Shown here one piece after another: positions 29,499 through 36,583 of a stretch of DNA of 36,583 nt. Numbering within the stretch: position 1 is the stretch's first letter; each line of letters opens with the position of its first letter. The translations under genes and the position numbers were made by a program. The notes under the pieces were generated by a model. That model did not search any database, was not told where the DNA came from, and saw only the letters and a program-made list of their open reading frames with translations. Source of the stretch: Hirudo medicinalis (lineage: Eukaryota; Annelida; Clitellata; Hirudinida; Hirudinidae); the NCBI GenBank assembly GCA_011800805.1, contig MPNW01000056.1, positions 107,031 through 143,613 of the forward strand, written 5' to 3'.

Positions 29499-31671
29499 GA
29501 ATGTTGTTCACCTGCAATTGAAAATTATTGTCGCTACTAAGAATGATTACATTTTGTTGGTATTTTTGCTTGGAATAATTTCTGCTTTCATCATCTCTTT
29601 GGAGACCTTGCTTTGTGGTTGAAGTCATCATCATCGTCGTCATAGACATCGTCATCGTCATCATCATAACCCTTATCGACCAGAATGTCGTGTTCGTTTT
29701 ATTGCTCATAGTTCCTCATGTCTTAAATCACTTATAACACTTATTACAAATGATGATGGCGGTAATGATTAATTATCTTCAGTAATTTTTATGCTTAGCA
29801 TTACCTTTTTAATTCATTAATTCATCTTATTAATTCATTCACTCACCTTATTAAAGCATTAATTCATTAATTCGGTTCATTCGTTTTTGTTAATTAAATT
29901 ATTGTAATTTATTTAAAAATTAACACCAGCATATCATACCAGCACAGTAACAATGAAAACACAACATACCCTTGATGATGGCAGCCATTTCCTTCCTGTT
30001 TGAACCTTTGCAACTGTAAGTCTCCCAATTCATCCTTGCAATATTTAATATAATTTCTATTTTTATTTAAATATTACTTTAAAAAAAGTAATATAATAAT
30101 ATTAGTAATATAAGTCATGTAATAATATTCGTAATATAAGTAATATAATAATATTACTATTAATTTCCTGCTTTATTCTAATGCACTCTAATTGTGTAAT
30201 ATAATACTTCTTTAATGAATATAACTGTTTAATTATCAACTTTTTAAGCACTGGATCAATCGTTGGCAAGAGCCAAAATGATTCAAAAAGCTGCTTATAG
30301 ACACACACATCAATTACATCGCGGATAATTTTAATTCTTAGCAACATTTAATAAATCTTCTCTTTGAATGTCTCGACCTTGCAATTATTTTAAATCATAC
30401 TTTCCAATTTATTCATTTTCAAGTGAACAGAATCCTGAGCCCTTTCATCTTATGTGCTAATCGAGTGATTAATTGAATGTTTAGTCATAATTTTGTCTCT
30501 AGAGAGGCACATACGAATTCTTAAAGAGATAACGACGTCAATAATTAGCTAAATACTACGATATTTACGAATGAACGCCTACAGTTTGTTTTTATTTTAA
30601 AACGTCAGTTGCTGAATCAGTTATCTTCAACCTCACGTCACATTATGTCACGTGGAGGAAAGGGCTGAAGTGAGTGAAGGTCATTTTATACTTCCGAAAG
30701 GCTCGCAAATGGTCGCTCGAATCGCACATTATGTTTTTCTGCTTTTGTAGGCTTCCTTTTTTTTTATTTGTTGCGCAGTTCCGAAAATTAGCTTCTCCAA
30801 CGATGTGTTAGACTTTCATGTGATAGAAATATATGAAAAATAACGTGTAACTAACTTTAAGATAATTATCAATACAGTTCGTACTGACAACAGCAACAAT
30901 AACAACAACGACAACAATAATAATGATGATGAAAATGGATTATTTATTTCAACTAACGGTTGGACTATTTTTTAAATTAAAATTAACATTACAAGTGAGG
31001 AAGATCACACCTTTGGGGTCCCACTAGAAACATCAGTGAAGATTTGGATTGAGTAAGTGTTAACAGTGCACAGTGCATACATTCACTCTCGAAAATGTGC
31101 AGGCCTTTCCGTCATTGGTGATGAATTGAAAGTTTTCATGGAAGGAAATCCTTGCAATCTTTGGAACAAAAACACCTCGATTGAATTGGGACGAATTGTA
31201 AGCGGCCAAGACGGTATGCAGTGCGCTGATTGGATGTACAGATAAAATTCTTTAAATCCTTTCCAAAGCAAAAGTTGAGCCAAAGCGAAGGTTAGACATT
31301 CAAATGACTTGTTTTCTGTTAGAATAGTCCATGATACTTGGTGAAAACCAGCAGACAAATACGAAATCAATGCAGTGCATCAAAAATATCTTCACATCTT
31401 ACGACCAATTTATCAAGTAACCGATTCTAAAACTAAGATACTAACACGAATATAATAAATCGTTATGGTCGTCAATTTCTGAACGGCATTTGAGGGATAC
31501 CCATTGCACTCTGAAACATGCTTCTAAAATGCTTTGAGCGACATAGATTTTTAACGGAAAATTTTCACAATTAGATATTAATAATCAACAATTTAAACAT
31601 TGAGGTTTTTAGAATGTGAAAAAGCTCGAACTGATATGCATCCCTCATTACGTCAGATTAAAAAGTTAAAC

Positions 31672-31723
31672 ATGGAGGGGGAGTGCATTGTCTTTGCGAG
31701 TTTTTCGGTGCTGGTTATCATAG
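31672..31723 (+). other. Exon 1: start codon and signal peptide
   Basis: ATG followed by 16 mostly hydrophobic residues and a strong donor (ATAG|GTACGT), phase 1. The short signal exon joined in phase 1 to the first Ig exon is the usual arrangement in Ig-superfamily genes. Confidence 0.75.
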
Positions 31724-34700
31724 GTACGTTATGAAGTCTTTCGAATTATCTTAACTTTGAATTGAATTCAAAGAAGTCGTAAATTTAGTGGGGCAAAAAA
31801 CTGCTGCTGCATTTTACCAACCAATGATGGTTGCCCTAATTTACCAGCCGCGCCAACAAATAAAAAATCTTCGATGCTATTCTTTTATTCTATTATTCTT
31901 TTATTCTTTTTTCTCTGTACTTTAGCCTTTAAAGGGATCTTTCGAAGCTTGTTTTGATTCGGGTTAATGTCATGGCATGATTTCTTTCAAGAACATTCAA
32001 GTCTAACGTAGTGCATAGTGTTTTGAAAATATTTTAAAATAATCACATTAACATAACTTTTTCAGTTGCACCTTATGAGCTGAACGTTTTGCCAGAAACT
32101 TCATTGGTTCAAAGAGCACTTCATTCCAATCTTATGCTTTCATGCCGGTCACCTGATGCTCCAGAAGGTTCTCAGTTTTTGTGGTATGACAACAATGGCA
32201 CACAAGTCAAACACACTATTTCCATGTTGGCACATTTAGTGTTAACATCTTGAAAGTAGTCTCTTATTGTATTAATTTTCAGATCAAGCCATCCACTGAT
32301 TGGGTTAAATACTTATGACAAGAATGTTTTGATATTTCAAAATGTGGAGAAATATTATGAAGGAACATACAAATGCAAATTACTGGTAAATGGAGTGTTC
32401 GCAAAAGAAGTATCGAGGCACCTCAAGTTATTTGGTTAGTAAACATGAGCAAGCTTTGTATATCAGATATATATGTTATCAGATGTGTGGTCAATCAGAT
32501 GATTGCCCAAGTACAGGCTTCAATGGAGTGTGAATACAAGTGCTAGAGGTTCATATGCAAGCATAGGGGATAATAAAAAAAAAGGGGGCACTTGCTACAT
32601 CTGTCAGTATACCCTTGATATTTTTATAATTTTGTATACTTTTCTTTTATTGTAGGGGGTACAATTTAAGCTAATTATGGTAGCTGATTTCATTAAAATA
32701 GCTCCAGTGAGATTAAGAAAGCTTCTGACATCAATATTTATTACATATTATAAGTTTTAATAAAGAAATTACTAGTGTTTTTGCTTTCCTTATGTGTCTT
32801 TTTTGTAAAATTAATTGTTTGCCACTAATCCTGTTTGAATTTGGCAGATGCTATTTAATATGAACAAGTATTCAGATATGCATTTGTTGGAGTAGGATAT
32901 GGATATATTAAGATTCATATTCTACATATGAATTCTGTGTTAAACCAGTTAGAACAAGAAAGAGATCTGGGAATTACTAAGCACAAGAGTGGAAGATCAA
33001 TGATACAACGTGCAGAAGCCGCTGAGAGAAAACAGGTTGTTAGGTACGATAAAGAGGACAGTGATCAGCAGGGAGAAAAGCATCACATTGAAGTTGTATC
33101 AAGCATTGGTGAGACCCCATCCAGAGTACTGCATGTAAGTATGGAACCCCATCTGAAGAGCGATATTGAAACTTTGGAAAGGATTCAGAGAAGAGAAATA
33201 AGGATGATTAAAGATCTAGGAAATTTGAGGAGAGATTAAGAAGAGGCAAATTAACAAATCTAGAAATAAGGAGAAACAGAGGTGATCTCATAGAAAATGT
33301 TCAAGATATTATCAGGAAGAGAAGTTTTACCACCTGAACATTTCTTTGAGGTCACCAAAAGCAGTTCCACAAGAGGACATGGATGTAAATTATTCAGGAA
33401 GACCACGAGTGAAGAACAACTACTTCATCACGAGAGTAATTAATCTGCGGAACGAGCTTGACCAGGGGAAAATATATTCAGATTCAGTTTAACTATTTAA
33501 AATAGGAAATTTGGATATTGAATTATAAAGGCATGTTTTATCGCACAGACGTTAGTCTTCTTAAACCACTATAAATTAATTAATGCTATGTTATGTTCAA
33601 TTATTATTTTATTGTTTAATAATATGTGTTAAGAATTTGTTGTTTGATATTGCAGTGGAACTTGCGTTCTTAGAAGTTCCAAACGTACAAACTTTGAAAC
33701 TGGGAAGTGATGGACTAATTTTATGTGAACCAAAACCAGGTGTTGAAGTTCAAGTGAAATGGACGAAGAATTCTGTTCAGCTGGATGGAGGTCGATTGCC
33801 CTAATGTTATTAGTTTTGCAGCAGAATTGTACCTCGTTTAATTTAAAAAAATATCATTTCAAAATGAGTCAAAATATCTATAAAAGGATAGCTATTCAAT
33901 AAACTCATTTGATCCATCCACATTTGTTTCATAAACCAGGAAGTAAATAAATAAGAATAAATTATTGATGAAGTTAGTTCCTCAACTTGTGCCACTTAAT
34001 GTTTACTATGCAGGAATTGAATTTCTTATTGGAGTGTGGAATGGCCTTACTTTGATACATTGAACTTATTAGTAAAACAAGAAAATGGACTTATAATTCC
34101 ACATTAAAATCTGATTTATTCAGGTAAAACAAGGAGGTACCAATTCAATAGAAGCGGACTTTACATACGAAACGTTAAGACTTCGGATGCGGGCGATTAT
34201 TTATGCGAACTGAAGAGAGAGGAGCCTTTCTCGTTTGTAGTCGAAGATGTTACGGTCGAAGTTTATGGTAGGTGTTATAAACTTGTACTTATAAACTTGT
34301 CACTGGCAATTTTTCAAAGGTATTTCTTTTGTTGGGTGATCTTGTGGCAACATAAGATGATCCTCACCTTTTGTTTGGCACTATTAATTTTCTTTCTAAA
34401 GTTTAGTTTTAGTTTTTTTTAGTTTTAATTTTTAATTAGACTTTTTAATTAGATCAAGTGAAAATTACAAAAGAAATAGGGAACAACGTCGGACTAGAGG
34501 GAACGGATTTTACTCTAATTTGCGAAGCAAGTGGCGATCCTATGAAGTATCAATTTTTTTTTAAATGGAATCCTCCTTGAAAGTGATCCGAGAATTGATG
34601 TGGAAGATTATCAAAATCAAGTACACTTTACTCCTTTGAAAAGAAAAGATGAAGGTAATGTTACCTGCTCTGCTAGTAATCCAGTATCTAGTGATAGTTC

Positions 34701-35910
34701 TACTGGATACCTCAGTGTCCATTGTGGGTTTCTTTGCAAAGTTATTGAACAATAAGTATAATAACTGTTCATTTGAAAGCCTGTTTGATTCAATTTTTTA
34801 TGTTTTTAAGTTCCTCCTTCAATATTATCTTTTCCCAACAAAACATTTGTAAAAGGAGAGAATATTTTGGTAGAATGTTTAGTTGAAGGCAGGCCAGTTC
34901 CTACTGTAACTATAAATAAAGTAGAAAGTGTTAGTAATCTTTTACGTATTAATTTATTCTGCTTTTTGCGATTTCAATAACTTAGAGATTTGTCTAAGCT
35001 CAACAGTATTGCCATTATCAAAGATCTGAACTCATAAGAACCTAAGATTCAAATAATTGATTATGTAATAAAACCATTTAAATTACTTCTAAAAGGTTTT
35101 TTGCCAAATGTTATTTTGATAAATATTGAACCACAAATGGTGTAAGCATGTTCTCTAAATTCCATTTTAAATCAATGTTCATTGTGCAATGAATCAAACT
35201 TTAATTTTTATTGTGATCTTGTTGAAAAAGTAAGCTTAAATTTAAGTTTTTTTTCTATAACCAAATGATATTATATTTCTGAACTCCACTTATCTAATAT
35301 GGAAATGTGAATTTCTTATCAATGGTTATATGTTTTGCTTACAGAATGTACATCAATTTGAGGATGGACATTTAAGAATAAGTTCTATAACTCCAGATGA
35401 TGCTGGGCTATACACCTGTGAGATTCTGTCCCCACTTGGCAATGATTCAGCAATGAATATGATAACTGTAAATTGTTAGTATTGCAGGCAAGTTTGCGAT
35501 AACAAGGTGTTAAAGTAAATGTTGAATGTTTTACCCTTAGTCGAACCACTAGTTTCATCTGCCCAGTTGTTCAGATGGACCACGTATCCAGATATAAAAC
35601 GCAATATATCATGTCGAGTTAGGGCATACCCTCCTCCACATTTCAAATGGTTTTTTAATGGTGTTGAATTAAAAAATAATGCCACCTTCCAAATTTTTAA
35701 TGAAGATTATGTTAGCTATTTACAAGTAGGGTTTGAGTTTTCGTACTCATATTACATGACAACACAAGTTATCAAATTAATTTAAGATCTATGTTGAGTA
35801 TAATGATCAGCTTTGGATATTTGCATCCAGTGACTATACTTCAAAAGTCACCTGCTTGGCCAATAATTCTGTTGGGTCCACTCGTGTTGAAATGATCCTT
35901 ACAAGATCGG
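31672..35910 (+). CDS. Immunoglobulin-superfamily cell-surface protein, signal peptide plus five Ig domains (5' part)
   Basis: Ten exons: 31672-31723, 32066-~32225, 32283-32434, 33656-33790, 34124-34267, 34453-34723, 34811-34920, 35345-35474, 35541-35725, 35787-35910. Exon 1 encodes a hydrophobic start typical of a signal peptide (MEGECIVFASFSVLVII). Five C2/I-type Ig domains follow. All introns between domains are phase 1, while those inside domains vary, and Ig3 has none. Domain 2 (GLYIRNVKTSDAGDYLC) resembles NCAM/Fasciclin II-type adhesion molecules; five N-terminal Ig domains also suit that family, but FN3 domains and a membrane anchor would lie beyond the window. Exon 6 has one extra T in a T9 run (34554-34562), shifting the frame. 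The exon 2 donor is weak and its position uncertain. A likely role is adhesion or guidance at the cell surface. Confidence 0.85.
32066..32434 (+). other. Ig domain 1 (two exons)
   Basis: First half: NLMLSC with FLWYDNNG (Cys and Trp of the core). Second half: VLIFQNVEKYYEGTYKC. The intron inside the domain lies at about 32226-32282; phase requires a donor after two codon bases, and AT|GTTGGC at 32225/32226 is the only fit I found. Confidence 0.8.
32435..33655 (+). other. Intron 3 with an inserted retroelement relic
   Basis: A phase 1 intron between Ig1 and Ig2. Its middle, 32938-33490, holds a CR1-like C-terminal fragment in the same orientation as the host gene. Confidence 0.75.
32938..33490 (+). 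pseudogene. CR1-like reverse transcriptase C-terminal relic
   Basis: LNQLEQERDLGI at the start corresponds to the ERDLGV block, HLKSDIETLERIQRREIRMI to the block after the thumb, then (shifted frames) NLEIRRNRGDLIE and YFITRVINLRNELDQGK to the C-terminus. The parts lying between in intact elements are degraded or replaced. Non-functional. Confidence 0.75.
33656..34267 (+). other. Ig domain 2 (two exons)
   Basis: Exon 4 holds GLILCEP and VKWTKNSVQL, exon 5 GLYIRNVKTSDAGDYLC. Acceptor and donor sites agree in phase 1 throughout (GGAG|GTCGAT, TATG|GTAGGT). Confidence 0.88.
34453..34723 (+). other. Ig domain 3 (single exon) with homopolymer frameshift
   Basis: LEGTDFTLICEASGDP before, NGILLESDPRIDV and RKDEGNVTCSASNP after the T9 run at 34554-34562. 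The exon length (271) is one base too long for its flanking phase 1 introns; with eight Ts the two halves join in frame. The core Trp position is Phe. Confidence 0.82.
34811..35474 (+). other. Ig domain 4 (two exons)
   Basis: Exon 7: FVKGENILVECLVEGRPVP and then TVTINK, without the usual Trp. Exon 8: HLRISSITPDDAGLYTCEIL. The joint is phase 0. The domain is short between its two cysteines. Confidence 0.82.
35541..35910 (+). other. Ig domain 5 (two exons)
   Basis: Exon 9: NISCRVRAYPPPHFKWFFNG. Exon 10: SKVTCLANNSVGSTRVEM, ending at a good donor CGG|GTAAGG in phase 1, so the coding sequence goes on to the right of the window. Confidence 0.85.
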
Positions 35911-36583
35911 GTAAGGAAACATTGCACGATAATGTCACAGTTTGTTAAATTGAAAATTTATGGCAATTTGTATTTCTTAATTTATTTGGAAAAACTCAGT
36001 CTGTTATTAGAGTCTGTCATTATTAATTATTATGATTCATAATAACTCATAATTTATGAATTATTTATGATAATTTATGAATTATCTGAGTCAGTCCTCT
36101 CAGATGAAATCTGGGTATTGGGTGAAGCCAGATCCCAATATAGGGATCAAATGAGTTCACCCCAGCACTCTTTTTAGGATATGGCTCTAAACATTGGACT
36201 TAAGAGAATTAATGTTATGAAGCCCCATCGACCACATAAATTGACTATATGACATTTTCATTATTAAATAGCTTTTCATCTGTTCAGGATAGCGTTAAAC
36301 CAAGAACCAAGGCACCTCTGAGGCTATGCATACGGCACCATATAAATGAACTATTATTATTATTATTTAAGTGAAGCTTAAAGTCTTAAAAAATGAAAAT
36401 TATTGTGACTATATGCTCACAGAACAAAAACAAATTGCAACTAGGTTTGGTATTACTGAAGCGTTTCTCAACTTCAACACAACTAAGGTTGACGCTTGTT
36501 TTATTAATTCAAATAATCGGTTTAGCAACAAACGGATGGATGAATGTCAACAAGCATCTTATAACCAAATTAACGCGAGCCGA
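35911..36583 (+). other. Intron after Ig5 (incomplete), with retroelement end
   Basis: AT-rich sequence with inverted ATAATTTATGAATTAT words around 36030-36080, then repeat-derived sequence to about 36370. No further exon recognised before the right edge. Confidence 0.5.
36090..36370 (+). repeat. L2-like/SINE 3' end with (ATT)n tail
   Basis: TCAGTCCTCTCAGATGAAAT and GGGTGAAGCCAGATCCC at the left, CACCTCTGAGGCTATGC then ACGGCACCATATAAATGAAC and (TATTAT)n at the right. The GCTATGC-ACGGC-ATATAAATG order with an ATT tail is how many lophotrochozoan L2/CR1 elements and dependent SINEs end (from memory). Confidence 0.55.

Larger units (their letters stand above)
27377..31671. other. Long gene-poor stretch with microsatellites
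   Basis: About 4.3 kb without a convincing gene. It contains (ATC)n/(ATT)n tracts at about 28290-28405, (CAT)n at about 28806-28862, CATCATCGTC-type repeats at about 29625-29670, and a 19-bp tandem repeat at 29440-29498. A 62-codon plus-strand frame at 31057-31245 (KVFMEGNPCNLWNKN inside) has coding-like composition, but I cannot assign it. Confidence 0.5.

Noticed and set aside
31057..31370. Overlapping plus- and minus-strand ORFs upstream of the Ig gene
   Set aside because: Neither strand shows a known motif; the plus frame has some coding character, but there is no supporting splice context.

Overview
The window is a piece of an invertebrate animal nuclear genome. It is AT-rich, has spliced genes with GT-AG introns, and is crowded with decayed non-LTR retrotransposons, DNA transposons and microsatellites. 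Families with animal-specific architecture (a Ras-dva/Dexras-type GTPase, a class A GPCR, an immunoglobulin-domain cell-surface protein) make it metazoan. The repeat content and peptide-GPCR type suggest a lophotrochozoan, perhaps an annelid or leech; that placement is inference. Four single-N positions mark collapsed assembly gaps (2284, 3515, 7886, 27156). Two of them are flanked by perfect direct duplications that look like unmerged contig ends.

Layout. 1-2.8 kb is transposon debris: the C-terminal end of an L2/CR1-like reverse transcriptase, an antisense AP-endonuclease fragment, another reverse transcriptase piece, and a truncated Tc1 transposase. 3.7-6.5 kb (+) holds the last three exons of a Ras-family GTPase. 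Its G4 (NKSD) and G5 (SAK) motifs are separated by about 290 residues of low-complexity coding sequence, and its last exon restores a CaaX box (CKVS). 10.4-12.35 kb (-) is an intact single-exon rhodopsin-like GPCR with a roughly 305-residue third intracellular loop. 12.9-14.0 kb (-) is a broken copy of a multicopy, uncharacterised invertebrate protein family. 16.1-17.8 kb and 23.4-24.3 kb (-) are two CR1-like reverse transcriptase pseudogenes; the first is interrupted by about 195 bp of a tetranucleotide microsatellite. 22.1-22.5 kb is a hAT-like MITE and 23.0-23.3 kb a fragment of a restriction-like endonuclease from another non-LTR element. 26.95-27.4 kb (-) is a small RING-finger gene that becomes a 110-residue ORF once the assembly duplication is collapsed. 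31.67-35.9 kb (+) contains ten exons of an immunoglobulin superfamily protein: signal peptide plus five Ig domains, continuing beyond the right edge.

The host genes do not form an operon or pathway; they are independent animal genes with their own introns. The most unusual items are the GTPase with its huge G4-G5 insertion, built largely from the same ATC/GAT trinucleotide repeats that fill its introns; the in-frame microsatellite inside a reverse transcriptase; a one-base homopolymer frameshift in the third Ig domain; and an unassigned possible first exon at 9364-9460. I see no CRISPR array, no tRNA or rRNA, and no clear undescribed multi-gene system.
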